DNA of 64,000 nucleotides, from the NCBI RefSeq assembly GCF_016583565.1, contig NZ_NRRF01000004.1:1-64000 (forward strand). Direction: 5' to 3'. This document shows positions 9,789 through 18,778 of the stretch, one piece after another (position 1 is the stretch's first letter; every line of letters starts with the position of its first letter). The position numbers and the translations under genes are program-made. The notes under the pieces are model-generated. The model was not told where the DNA came from and ran no database searches. It worked only from the letters and a program-made list of their open reading frames with translations. This DNA comes from Thiocystis violacea (GTDB lineage Bacteria > Pseudomonadota > Gammaproteobacteria > Chromatiales > Chromatiaceae).

Positions 9789-10988
9789 TCAACGCCGGTA
9801 GAGGGCGCACACGGACGAGCTGTAGTTGTGATAGGTGTTGGCGCCGCCGAGCTTGGCGAACTCGCCGAACCCATAGATGCCGAGCCATGGCGGCACCTCG
9901 CCGCCACTGGAGAGCGGATGCTGCAGGCAATGCACCAGCTCATCCTTCATCACCTTGGCGAAGAGATAACGCCCGCGCGCCAGACAGTCGGCGTGAAAGA
10001 CCGCCGCCACGCGCCGCCCTGCGCCCTGCCCTGAGATCCATTCCATCATCCTGTTCAGCTCGGAAAAGATCAGATCCTCGTCTCTGACCGTCAGCCAGAG
10101 TCGGGTGCCTTCGGGACAGTCGGCGGTGTAGTGCATGACGCCTTCCGGCGTGCGTTTGGTCACGACGCGCAGGATGTGGTCGTTGCCGTATTCCGCTTTC
10201 AGGTGATCCGGCAGCTCCTCGGCGAGCGCGCCCATGGGGATGGTGTCGCCGCAGGAAGCGGACGCCTCCAAGCCCAGCCGGTCCGTATACTCCTCCCAGG
10301 CCGGGCGTCCGTTCAGCGCGATGATCCGGCTGCCCTCGGAGCGGGTCACCACCATCGGCTCGCCCACGGCGAGGAATCCATGAGTGGCCCGCGTAACCGC
10401 CTCCAGCGTCGGGTCGGCAAAACCGACGGCAATGGCCGCGTGCTCATAGACCTCGCCGTCCACGAATTGAAAGCTGACCACGCCTTTCATGTTGTCCGCG
10501 GAGGTGGCGCCGAACAAGGTGATCTCGGGCCCCAGCTCGGACTCGATTCCGGCGATGCAGCGGTCGTTGGCGATGTCGATCCCGGACGCCAGGAAATAGA
10601 CCATGTCGATCGCGGGATTCTGGGCCTTGAGCATCCGGCCCAGCGTCTGCGCCTGCTCGTAGGAACTCTCGCCGCCGATGGCGTCGACGTGCGCGACGGC
10701 GATCTCGCCGGCCTGGCCGCGCACAGCCATGATCGCGACATCCTTCATCGACTCGCTCACACCTTCCCGGCCGACGATGCCGCAGCAGGAGGCGCCGAGG
10801 ATGCGCGCGCTTGGCGCCAGCTCCCTGGCCTGCTCCAGGAGCGCACGGAAATCGTGCCCCATGGAGGAGTAGATGATCAGGAGATCGCAGTCGGTGCCTT
10901 GTCCGTCTCCAAAGGCAGCCTCCAGGCATTCGGTGATGGCCCGCCTGGAATTGACCATGCGCGTGCTCGCTGAGTAGAAATCCAACAT
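9789..10988 (-). CDS. FIST N/C-domain sensory protein
   Basis: The 399-residue protein carries an N-terminal FIST domain (about 30-215; note GASCCGIVGREG and the ITLFGATSADN stretch) and a FIST_C domain (about 215-380, ending in GIYGFGEF and the family's typical ANTYHNYSSSV). FIST domains are predicted small-ligand sensors, perhaps for amino acids or related compounds, and occur beside or fused to signalling proteins. There is no signal peptide or membrane segment. A strong GGAGGTG ribosome site precedes the ATG at 10988. The hybrid kinase follows on the same strand, which supports a sensor-kinase pair. Confidence 0.88.
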   Translation of the reverse strand: MLDFYSASTRMVNSRRAITECLEAAFGDGQGTDCDLLIIYSSMGHDFRALLEQARELAPSARILGASCCGIVGREGVSESMKDVAIMAVRGQAGEIAVAHVDAIGGESSYEQAQTLGRMLKAQNPAIDMVYFLASGIDIANDRCIAGIESELGPEITLFGATSADNMKGVVSFQFVDGEVYEHAAIAVGFADPTLEAVTRATHGFLAVGEPMVVTRSEGSRIIALNGRPAWEEYTDRLGLEASASCGDTIPMGALAEELPDHLKAEYGNDHILRVVTKRTPEGVMHYTADCPEGTRLWLTVRDEDLIFSELNRMMEWISGQGAGRRVAAVFHADCLARGRYLFAKVMKDELVHCLQHPLSSGGEVPPWLGIYGFGEFAKLGGANTYHNYSSSVCALYRR

Positions 10989-11116
10989 CGTCCACCTCCC
11001 CAGTCGCCCGATGCAGCCATTCGGTGCTTGAGCGACTAGGCTAGCGAATCCCTACACGGCGCGCTGTTCGCTGGTTCACAACTGGCGGCGATCCGGGCCA
11101 TGTCTCGGGCCATGGC

Positions 11117-12688
11117 TCATGCCGCGGTGGACGCGGCCTCGGCGGACCTGCGCTCGCTGAGCGCCCGATGCATGAGGATGTTGACCACCCGCAGCGTCGC
11201 GCCGATGGCCGCAAACACCTGATTGGCATGGACGCCGCGCGTGCGCAGCTCACCATCGTCCGTCTGCCAGGTGATGCTGCACTCGGTCAGCGCGTCCGTC
11301 CGTCCGCCCTTGGGGATGCGCACTTCGAAGTCCGTGAGCTGCGGCAGGGCGAGACCCTGCTTCTTCAGGACCTTGGACAGGGCGCTGGTGAAGGCGTCGT
11401 AGCCGCCGTTGCCGTTGCCCGCGGCGGTGTGCTCCTGGTCGTCGAGACGAATCTTGATGCTCGCGGTCGAGTCCAGACCCAGACTCGAGGAGATGCTGCA
11501 GGCCAGCAGCTCGGCGTGGTCGTAGTCCTTGCTCTCCAGCACCTCGGCGATGATGAAAGGCAGATCGTCCGTGGTAATGGTCTTCTTGGAGTCGCCCAGC
11601 TCGACGATGCGCTTGAGAACCTTGCGCTGGTTGTCCTCGGAGAGGTCGATGTCCAGACGCTCCAGGTTCTTGGCGAGCGAGGCCTTGCCGGCGAGCTTGC
11701 CGAGCGCGTACTTGCGCCGACGGGCGAAGCGCTCCGGGGACAGCCGGCTGTGGTAGAGGCTACCCTTCTTGTCGCCGTCGGCGTGGATACCCGCCGTCTG
11801 GGTGAAGACGTCGGCCCCGACGATGGGGGCATTGTCGGCGATGCGCTTGCCGGAGAAATACTCGACCAGCTCGCTGACACGGGCGAGATGGCTCTCGTCG
11901 ATGCCGATCTCGAAACCCAACTGATCGCGCAGATTCACGGCCACTTCGGCGAGCGAGGCGTTGCCGGCGCGCTCGCCCAGACAGTTGACCGTGCAATGCA
12001 CGGCGGCGGCCCCGGCCTGCGCGGCGGCGAGCACATTGGCGGTCGCCAGGCCGTAGTCGTTGTGCGGGTGGAAATCGAACTGCAGCGCGGGAAAGCGCTG
12101 CACCATGTCCGAGATCGCGGCGAAGACCCGCTCCGGCGTCATGACGCCGAGCGTATCCGGCAGCATGAAGTGCCCGATACCATTGTCCGCCAGGCGCTCG
12201 ATCAGGCCGAAGACATAGCCGGGATTGTCGCGGTAGCCGTTCGACCAGTCCTCGAGATAGAGATTGACGGCCAACCCGCGCTCGTTCGCGCGGGCAATGG
12301 TCTCGCGGACATCGGCGACATGCTGATCCAGGGTCTTGCCGAGCTGGCCGCGACAGTGCTTCTCGCTGCCCTTGGCGAGCAGGTTGATGACGCGACCGCC
12401 CGCATCGACGATCCAATCGACGCTTTGCCCACCGTCCACGAAGCCGAGGATCTCGACCCGGTCGGCGAGATCGCGCTCCTCCGCCCAGGCGACGATCTGG
12501 GCGACCGCATTGGCCTCGCCGGAAGAGACGCGGGCCGAGGCGACCTCGATCCGATCGACCCGGACTTGCTCCAGCAGCGCCTTGGCCAGATTGACCTTTT
12601 CGGCAGGCGAGAAAGAGACCCCCTGAGTCTGCTCACCGTCGCGCAGCGTGGTGTCCATGATGCGAACGTAGCGGCCGGGCTCACTCAT
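11117..12688 (-). CDS. cimA: (R)-citramalate synthase, Leptospira type
   Basis: This 523-residue Claisen-condensing enzyme of the isopropylmalate synthase family has the TIM barrel start MDTTLRDGEQTQGVSFS, the metal-site HPHNDYGLA, and a C-terminal LeuA-type allosteric dimer domain (about 390-510, KGGRTDALTE). Stretches such as ILGFVDGG, YLEDWSNG, FTQTAGIHADGDKKG and YALGKLAGKAS agree closely with the Leptospira interrogans citramalate synthase as I remember it, rather than with LeuA. It would join acetyl-CoA and pyruvate to citramalate, giving 2-oxobutyrate for isoleucine without threonine, and would be feedback-controlled by isoleucine. Its ATG overlaps the threonine synthase stop by four bases (ATGA), so they are translationally coupled. 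A plain 2-isopropylmalate synthase is the alternative. Confidence 0.8.
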   Translation of the reverse strand: MSEPGRYVRIMDTTLRDGEQTQGVSFSPAEKVNLAKALLEQVRVDRIEVASARVSSGEANAVAQIVAWAEERDLADRVEILGFVDGGQSVDWIVDAGGRVINLLAKGSEKHCRGQLGKTLDQHVADVRETIARANERGLAVNLYLEDWSNGYRDNPGYVFGLIERLADNGIGHFMLPDTLGVMTPERVFAAISDMVQRFPALQFDFHPHNDYGLATANVLAAAQAGAAAVHCTVNCLGERAGNASLAEVAVNLRDQLGFEIGIDESHLARVSELVEYFSGKRIADNAPIVGADVFTQTAGIHADGDKKGSLYHSRLSPERFARRRKYALGKLAGKASLAKNLERLDIDLSEDNQRKVLKRIVELGDSKKTITTDDLPFIIAEVLESKDYDHAELLACSISSSLGLDSTASIKIRLDDQEHTAAGNGNGGYDAFTSALSKVLKKQGLALPQLTDFEVRIPKGGRTDALTECSITWQTDDGELRTRGVHANQVFAAIGATLRVVNILMHRALSERRSAEAASTAA

Positions 12689-14100
12689 GCGCTCGACCCC
12701 GCCGACAGGCTCGCCTCAAGGTGGCCTTTCACGGCGGCGACCGTGGCGTCCAGCTCGCTGCAGCGCGACTCCTTCTCCATCAGCCCCCGCAGTGATGGCG
12801 GCTGGGGCGCCTCGCGCCCGATCGCCTCTTGCACGGCCTCGACGAACTTAGCCGGGTGCGCGGTGGCGAGACAGACGATATCGGACCGACCACGGGCCGC
12901 ATGGACCCCGACGGCGGTGTGGGGACAGAGGATGTAGCCGCTCGTCTCGAAGGTCGCGCGGATCTGTGCGAGCGTCTGCTCGTCCGTCACGGCGACGGCG
13001 TCGAAGTCCGCGAGCGCCCGGGCATGATGCGCGGCATCGACGTCCAGGCGGCCCGTGCGCTGCATCTGTTCGAGCAGGGCACGTACCGTCGCGCTGTCGC
13101 CGTCGTGGAGATAGTAGAGGTAGCGCTCGAAGTTCGAGGCGATCTGGATGTCCATGGCCGGGCTCAAGGTCTGGTAGACCGCGTCGCCGACGGCGTAGAC
13201 GCCGGTCTGAACGAACCGCGTCAGGATGTCGTTCCTGTTCGTCGCGATCACCAGGCGGTCGATGGGAAGCCCCATGCGCTTGGCCAGATAGCCCGCGAAG
13301 ACGTCGCCGAAGTTGCCGGTCGGCACCGAAAAGCTCAGCCGCCGCGACACATCCCCAGCTGTGACCCGTCCCCAGGCATAAAAGTAGTAGACGGTCTGAG
13401 CGAGGATGCGTGCCCAGTTGATGGAGTTGACCGCACCGAGCCGGTGGGCGGACTTGAAGGGCAGGTCGTTGAAGAGCGCCTTCACGATCCCTTGGGCGTC
13501 GTCGAAGGTGCCGCGCACGGCGATATTGTGGACATTCTCGTCCAGCACCGTGGTCATCTGCCGCTCCTGGATCGGCGAGACGCGGCCCTTGGGGTGCAGG
13601 ATGAAGATCTGGATCCGGTCCTTGCCCCGCACGCCATAGATGGCGGCCGAGCCAGTGTCGCCGGATGTGGCGCCGACGATGTTGAGCTGGCCGCCGTCGC
13701 GCTCAAGGAGGTACTCGAAGAGATTACCCAGGAGCTGCAGGGCGACATCCTTGAAGGCCGCGGTTGGCCCGTGGAAGAGTTCGAGGATCCTGAGCCCGTC
13801 CTGATCGATGACCGGCGTCACCTCGGGATGGGCGAAGGTGGCATAGGAACGCTCGATCAGGTCGCGGAGATGGTCGCGCGGAATCTCGTCGCCGACGAAA
13901 AGTGTCAACACTTCCAGCGCAAGGTCCTGGAAACCGAGCCTCGACCACTGGGCGAGGGTGGCAAGATCGATCTGGGGGATCTGCGTCGGCACGAGCAGAC
14001 CGCCGTCGGTCGCCAAACCCATCATGACCGCCTGCGCGAAGCCGACGGGCTCGATACCACCACGGGTACTAACGTAATGCATTGTATTCACACTATTCAT
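12685..14100 (-). CDS. thrC: Threonine synthase
   Basis: This PLP enzyme converts O-phosphohomoserine to threonine. The 471-residue protein has the family opening YVSTRGG, the PLP lysine in HGPTAAFKDVALQLL (K117 from the first Met), the phosphate-binding GATSGDTGSAAIYG and the glycine-rich VPTGNFGD. Length fits the long (E. coli/yeast-like) type II form. The start is ambiguous: ATG at 14100 or the ATG at 14082 (MHYVSTRGG), which better fits homologues; neither has a clear ribosome site. The downstream cimA start overlaps its stop, so one transcript would serve both the threonine-dependent and threonine-independent routes to 2-oxobutyrate. Confidence 0.94.
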   Translation of the reverse strand: MNSVNTMHYVSTRGGIEPVGFAQAVMMGLATDGGLLVPTQIPQIDLATLAQWSRLGFQDLALEVLTLFVGDEIPRDHLRDLIERSYATFAHPEVTPVIDQDGLRILELFHGPTAAFKDVALQLLGNLFEYLLERDGGQLNIVGATSGDTGSAAIYGVRGKDRIQIFILHPKGRVSPIQERQMTTVLDENVHNIAVRGTFDDAQGIVKALFNDLPFKSAHRLGAVNSINWARILAQTVYYFYAWGRVTAGDVSRRLSFSVPTGNFGDVFAGYLAKRMGLPIDRLVIATNRNDILTRFVQTGVYAVGDAVYQTLSPAMDIQIASNFERYLYYLHDGDSATVRALLEQMQRTGRLDVDAAHHARALADFDAVAVTDEQTLAQIRATFETSGYILCPHTAVGVHAARGRSDIVCLATAHPAKFVEAVQEAIGREAPQPPSLRGLMEKESRCSELDATVAAVKGHLEASLSAGSSA

Positions 14101-14490
14101 CTAGCTCGATTCAAGGGGGGGCAGCGACCGCTCTCGCAGGCGCTCGACGCTCGCTCAGACTAAGAAACCCCAGGGGGATTGGCAACCGATGAATCAGACG
14201 CGACCAGGATCATTTTCAGACTTTTTGGCCGCCGATGGATGTCATTTCTCGCGTTTTTTCCGCCGACCGGCGAGGCCGGGAGCGTTGACAGGGCGGCAAG
14301 CGCGACAAGACAATGCCGACAATCCGCTGATTCGGCAGATCAAGGCGGATGAATCATAACGAAGACATGAGGGGGCCTCTGCCAGCATTTCGATCGACCA
14401 GTCCGCGCCCGCGGGTTGCCGGTCATCGCGCCCCGTCACCCCGAAGCAACTCTGCAACCAACGCAAACTTCGAACGGAGTGACATCCTAA
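14101..14490. other. Intergenic region between thrC and the acetate symporter genes
   Basis: This 390-base divergent region contains no credible gene. It must hold promoters for thrC-cimA to the left and for the DUF4212/symporter pair to the right. The best sigma-70-like candidate for the right-hand genes is listed separately. No tRNA fold or riboswitch was seen. Confidence 0.6.
14285..14314 (+). promoter_or_regulatory. Candidate sigma-70 promoter for the symporter operon
   Basis: A perfect -35 hexamer TTGACA (14285-14290) is followed after 18 bases by GACAAT (14309-14314), a 4/6 match to the -10 consensus. It lies about 175 bases before the DUF4212 start and points towards it. Confidence 0.4.
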
Positions 14491-14748
14491 ATGACACCTG
14501 AAAACCGTGCGGGATATTGGAAGGCGAATCTTAGCCTTCTAACCATCCTGCTGATCATCTGGTTCATCGTCTCCTATGGATTCGGCATCCTGCTCGTCGA
14601 GCCGCTGAACGCCATCAAGCTGGGCGGTTATCCGCTCGGATTCTGGTTCGCCCAGCAGGGCTCCATCTACGTTTTCCTTGTCCTGATCTTCGTTTATGCC
14701 GCAACCATGAACAAGCTCGACAAGAAATACGACGTCGACGAAGACTGA
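14491..14748 (+). CDS. DUF4212 small subunit of sodium:solute symporter
   Basis: The 85-residue protein has two membrane helices (about 14-36 and 50-70) joined by a short loop with LGGYPLGFWFAQQG, the hallmark of DUF4212 (the small partner of the VC_2705-type symporters), and a charged C-terminal tail. It precedes the large symporter by 13 bases, the usual arrangement. A GGAG site lies upstream of the ATG. Its exact job is not known; it is thought to assist the transporter in the inner membrane. Confidence 0.9.
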   Translation: MTPENRAGYWKANLSLLTILLIIWFIVSYGFGILLVEPLNAIKLGGYPLGFWFAQQGSIYVFLVLIFVYAATMNKLDKKYDVDED

Positions 14749-14761
14749 GGAGCGCAATTAA

Positions 14762-16567
14762 ATGACTGCACTTGATATGTGGACCTACGGCGTTGTCGGC
14801 GCGACCTTCGCGCTGTACATCGGCATCGCCATATGGGCCCGCGCCGGAACGACCGGCGAGTTCTACGTCGCCGGCGGCGGCATCCACCCCGTCGCCAACG
14901 GCATGGCGACCGCGGCCGACTGGATGTCCGCGGCCTCCTTCATCTCCATGGCCGGCCTCATCGCTTTCAACGGCTACGGTGCATCCGTCTTCCTGATGGG
15001 CTGGACCGGCGGCTACGTGCTGCTTGCACTGCTGCTTGCGCCCTACCTGCGCAAGTTCGGCAAGTTCACGGTGCCCGAGTTCATCGGCGACCGCTACTAC
15101 TCGCAGTCGGCCCGCATCGTGGCCGTCGTCTGTCTGATCCTGGCCTCCATCACCTACGTCATCGGCCAGATGAAGGGTATCGGGGTGGCCTTTTCACGCT
15201 TCCTCGAAGTTCCTTACGACGTCGGCCTCTACATCGGCATGGGCATCGTCGCGGTTTACGCCGTGCTCGGCGGCATGAAGGGCATCACCTATACCCAGAT
15301 CGCTCAATACGTCGTCCTGATCTTCGCCTACACCGTCCCGGCGGTCTTCATCTCGCTAAATCTCACCGGCAATCCGGTCCCTCAGATCGGACTGGGCGGC
15401 GAGTATGTACAGAACGGCGTCGCCAGCGGCATGACGCTGCTCGACAAACTCGACCTGGTCGTCACCGAGCTTGGCTTCAAGGAGTACACCACGCAGGTGA
15501 TGGGCAGCTCCTTGAACATGTTCGTCTACACCTTGTCGCTCATGATCGGCACCGCGGGTCTGCCCCACGTCATCATCCGCTTCTTCACCGTGCCCAAGGT
15601 GCGTGACGCGCGCTACTCGGCCGGCTGGGCGCTGGTCTTCATCGCCCTGCTCTACACCACGGCCCCGGCCGTTGGCGCCATGGCCCGCCTCAACCTGATG
15701 GACACCATCCAAATTGGTCCCGTCGGTGCCGAGGATGGCAACCTGGTCTACGACGAGCGCCCCAGCTGGTTCAAGAAGTGGGAAGAGACCGGTCTCCTGC
15801 AGTACGAGGACAAGAACGGCGACGGCCGCATCCAGTACTACGACGACAAGAACCCCGCGTTCGCCGACAAGGCTGAATCCTTCGGCTGGAAAGGCAACGA
15901 GATGGTCAAGGTCGACAACGACATCATGGTGCTCGCCAACCCAGAAATCGCGGGACTGCCCGCCTGGGTCATCGCCCTCGTGGTTGCCGGCGGCTTGGCC
16001 GCGGCGCTCTCCACGGCGGCAGGTCTTTTGCTGGCCATTTCCTCGGCCATCTCGCATGACCTGCTCAAGGGCGTGTTCGCGAAGGGTATCTCGGAGAAGG
16101 CCGAGCTCAACGCGGGACGCCTCTCCATGATCGTCGCCATCCTGGTCGCGGGTTACCTGGGCCTGAATCCGCCAGGCTTCGCGGCGGGAACGGTCGCCAT
16201 TGCCTTCGGTCTTGCGGCATCGTCGATCTTCCCGGCACTCATGCTGGGCATCTTCGCCAAGAAGATGAATCGGGCCGGGGCCATCGCCGGCATGATTTCC
16301 GGCATCACCGTGACGCTGCTCTATGTCTTCCAGCACAAGGGCATCTTCTTCGTCCCAGGCACCGAGTTCCTCATGCCTGAGATGGGCATGGGTCCGGACT
16401 GGTTCTTCGGCATCTCGCCGAATGCCTTCGGAGCCGTGGGCGCACTGGTGAACTTCATCGTCGCGATCCTGGTGTCGAAAGTCACCGCACCGCCGCCGGA
16501 GCACATCCAGCATCTGGTCGAGGACGTCCGCGTCCCGGGTGGCGCTGGAGCAGCAGTCGGTCACTAG
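14762..16567 (+). CDS. Sodium:solute (acetate-type) symporter, VC_2705 subfamily
   Basis: The 601-residue inner-membrane SSS-family transporter has about 13 helices and the family motif region TAADWMSAASFISMAG. A hydrophilic insert (about residues 320-385, rich in acidic residues, including DKNGDGRIQYYDD, which reads like an EF-hand-style calcium loop) separates the middle helices. A GAGGAG ribosome site precedes the ATG. Co-occurrence with DUF4212, the cNMP-CBS-DUF294 protein, the exonuclease and acs points to acetate or a similar short-chain carboxylate as the substrate, as for ActP relatives. A strong terminator lies 30 bases after the stop, separating it from the downstream genes. Confidence 0.9.
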   Translation: MTALDMWTYGVVGATFALYIGIAIWARAGTTGEFYVAGGGIHPVANGMATAADWMSAASFISMAGLIAFNGYGASVFLMGWTGGYVLLALLLAPYLRKFGKFTVPEFIGDRYYSQSARIVAVVCLILASITYVIGQMKGIGVAFSRFLEVPYDVGLYIGMGIVAVYAVLGGMKGITYTQIAQYVVLIFAYTVPAVFISLNLTGNPVPQIGLGGEYVQNGVASGMTLLDKLDLVVTELGFKEYTTQVMGSSLNMFVYTLSLMIGTAGLPHVIIRFFTVPKVRDARYSAGWALVFIALLYTTAPAVGAMARLNLMDTIQIGPVGAEDGNLVYDERPSWFKKWEETGLLQYEDKNGDGRIQYYDDKNPAFADKAESFGWKGNEMVKVDNDIMVLANPEIAGLPAWVIALVVAGGLAAALSTAAGLLLAISSAISHDLLKGVFAKGISEKAELNAGRLSMIVAILVAGYLGLNPPGFAAGTVAIAFGLAASSIFPALMLGIFAKKMNRAGAIAGMISGITVTLLYVFQHKGIFFVPGTEFLMPEMGMGPDWFFGISPNAFGAVGALVNFIVAILVSKVTAPPPEHIQHLVEDVRVPGGAGAAVGH

Positions 16568-16597
16568 GCCGAACCATTTCAGCAGGGATGCTGATTG

Positions 16598-16624
16598 AGC
16601 CCCGCCTCGGCGGGGCTTTTTTGG
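16598..16624 (+). terminator. Rho-independent terminator after the symporter gene
   Basis: AGCCCCGC and GCGGGGCT form an 8-bp GC-rich stem with a CTCG loop, followed directly by a run of six T. This is a textbook intrinsic terminator ending the DUF4212/symporter transcript. Confidence 0.92.
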
Positions 16625-16867
16625 TGCGCCAGCCGAAACCGCGCGAGCGAACGGCTATGCCGACCATGGGATTGATATTTTCAATGCAATGAATCTGCTC
16701 AGCACCGAAACAGAACGCGACTTTCGTGCTTCAATGACAGGTCGCGCCGTCAGCCTGGGTCCCTTAGGGTGAGCGCACTGCCGCTTGCGTCCAACGACCC
16801 ACCCAGCGCCATAGAACAAGAAGAACTCGGCGAAACCGTTCCCAATACCACGCAGGGGTGAACCACG
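16625..16867. other. Intergenic region before the DUF294 regulator gene
   Basis: No gene is seen in these roughly 240 bases. The segment presumably holds the promoter of the regulator-exonuclease pair, but no convincing -35/-10 pair stands out. A short AT-richer stretch lies near 16672-16690. Confidence 0.4.
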
Positions 16868-18733
16868 ATGGATGTCGAACTGATCGAAATCCAGGAGTTT
16901 CTAGCCAGTCATCCACCCTTCGATCAGCTCCCGCAGGAGGCGCTCGAGCGTCTACCCAAACGTCTGTCCGTGCGCTATTTCCGCCGTGGCACCGAGTTTC
17001 CTCCGAGCGAGGCCGAGCAGCCCTGCCTCTACATCCTGCGACGCGGCGCCGTCGAGCTGCGCGATCCCGAGGGCGAGCTGATCGGCAAGCTGGCGGAGGG
17101 CGACCTCTGCGAGATGCCGTGCCGCGAGCAACCCGATGAGCTGAACTACCAGGGCACGACCGCCGAGGATACCCTGGTCTATGCCCTGCCCTGCACGGAG
17201 CTGGCGGATCTGCGCGCCAAGCACGCCGCCTTCTCGGAGCATTTCGATCAATCCATCTCGAACCGGCTGCGCAAGGCGCTGGATATCGTGGTCGACGCGC
17301 CGAGCGCGGGCACCGGGCTGATGACGGTGCGGGTTCGAGACATGGTCAAGCGCAGCGCCATCACGACGGGTCCAGAGACGAGCATCCGCGATGCCGCACG
17401 GATCATGTCGGAGCACCATGTCTCCTCCCTCCTGATCATGGATGGCGAGCGTCTCGCGGGGATGATCACGGACCGCGATCTGCGCAATCGCTGCGTCGCC
17501 GCTGGTCTGCCCACGGACCGGCCGGTTCGGGACATCATGACCGACACCCTGACCACGGTGGACATGGAGACGCTGGGCTTTCAGGCGCTCATCACCATGA
17601 CGCGACTGAACGTGCACCACCTGCCAGTGCTCGCGGACGGCCAGGTCGCCGGGCTCATTTCCTCCACCGACCTGACGCGCTTTCAGAGCACGAACTCGGT
17701 CTATCTGGTCGGCGATATCCATCGGGCCGAAACCATCGAGACCTTGGTGGCCATCAGCGCCAAGATCGCCGAGCTGCAGGTCCATCTGATCACCGGGGGC
17801 GCGACGGGCAATCACGTCGGCCAAGCGGTCAGCGCCATCACGGATGCCATCACGCTGCGCCTGCTGGAGCTGGCCGAGGCGGCGCTCGGTGCCCCGCCGG
17901 TCCCCTACGCCTGGATGGTCGGCGGCTCGCAGGCACGTCGGGAGCAATCGTCGCACTCGGATCAGGACAACGCGCTGCTCCTCTCCGATCAGGCCACGCC
18001 CGAGCACGAGCCCTATTTCGCGGCGCTTGCCAAGTTCGTCAACGACGGACTCAACGCCTGCGGTTTCATCTACTGCCCCGGCGATGTCATGGCCATGAAC
18101 CCGAAGTGGCGGCAGCCGCTGCGGATCTGGCACAAATACTTCACCAATTGGATCCTCAAGCCGGAGCCGATGGCGCTGATGCTCTCGAGCGTCTTCTTCG
18201 ACCTGCGCCCGCTGCACGATCCCAGCAGCCTCTTCCCGGAGCTGCAGGAGCGGGTGCTGGAGCGCTCACGCTCGAATCGCATCTTCATCGCCTACATGGC
18301 ATCCAACGCGATCAAGAATCGTCCACCGCTGGGCTTCTTTCGCAACATCGTCCTCATCCATGGCGGCGATCACGACCATACCTTCGACATCAAGCATCGC
18401 GGCATCGTCCCGATCATCGATCTGGCGCGCGTCTACTCGCTCACGGCCGGGATCGCGGAGACCAATACCATCGAGCGGCTGCAGGCGGCGGCCGAGCGTG
18501 GCGCGCTCAGCAAGGATGGCGCGGCCAACCTCATCGATGCGCTGGAGTTCATCGGCACGCTGCGGATGCGCCATCAGGCCCGTCAGCTCCGTCACGCCCA
18601 GAAGGCCGACAATTTCCTCTCACCGGATGATCTGTCGCCGCTGGAGCGGGGACACCTGAAGGAGGCGTTCCTCTTGATCAACACCATGCAGGAATCGCTC
18701 GGGCAGCGGTATCAGGCGGGGCGTTTTGCCTAG
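16868..18733 (+). CDS. cNMP-binding/CBS/DUF294 nucleotidyltransferase-like signalling protein
   Basis: The 621-residue cytoplasmic protein has an N-terminal cyclic-nucleotide-binding-like barrel (about 10-130), a CBS pair (about 150-275; SIRDAARIMSEHHVSSLLIMD is the first repeat), a DUF294 nucleotidyltransferase-like domain (about 300-450) with MVGGSQARREQ and SDQDNALL, which supply the GGS and DxD-type catalytic elements, and a DUF294 C-terminal helical domain (470-615). It resembles GlnD in its transferase part, so it may modify a partner protein in response to nucleotide or energy state. The same gene order beside acetate symporters and acs in other proteobacteria suggests control of acetate uptake or activation. 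The substrate is unknown. Confidence 0.87.
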   Translation: MDVELIEIQEFLASHPPFDQLPQEALERLPKRLSVRYFRRGTEFPPSEAEQPCLYILRRGAVELRDPEGELIGKLAEGDLCEMPCREQPDELNYQGTTAEDTLVYALPCTELADLRAKHAAFSEHFDQSISNRLRKALDIVVDAPSAGTGLMTVRVRDMVKRSAITTGPETSIRDAARIMSEHHVSSLLIMDGERLAGMITDRDLRNRCVAAGLPTDRPVRDIMTDTLTTVDMETLGFQALITMTRLNVHHLPVLADGQVAGLISSTDLTRFQSTNSVYLVGDIHRAETIETLVAISAKIAELQVHLITGGATGNHVGQAVSAITDAITLRLLELAEAALGAPPVPYAWMVGGSQARREQSSHSDQDNALLLSDQATPEHEPYFAALAKFVNDGLNACGFIYCPGDVMAMNPKWRQPLRIWHKYFTNWILKPEPMALMLSSVFFDLRPLHDPSSLFPELQERVLERSRSNRIFIAYMASNAIKNRPPLGFFRNIVLIHGGDHDHTFDIKHRGIVPIIDLARVYSLTAGIAETNTIERLQAAAERGALSKDGAANLIDALEFIGTLRMRHQARQLRHAQKADNFLSPDDLSPLERGHLKEAFLLINTMQESLGQRYQAGRFA

Positions 18734-18778
18734 CGGCGGGCGCAAGCCGGCGCCGCCGGACGCGCGGGTCGGCAGCTG

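Noticed and set aside
14101-14490. Riboswitch or tRNA before thrC or the symporter genes
   Set aside because: No conserved core or cloverleaf was found by eye.
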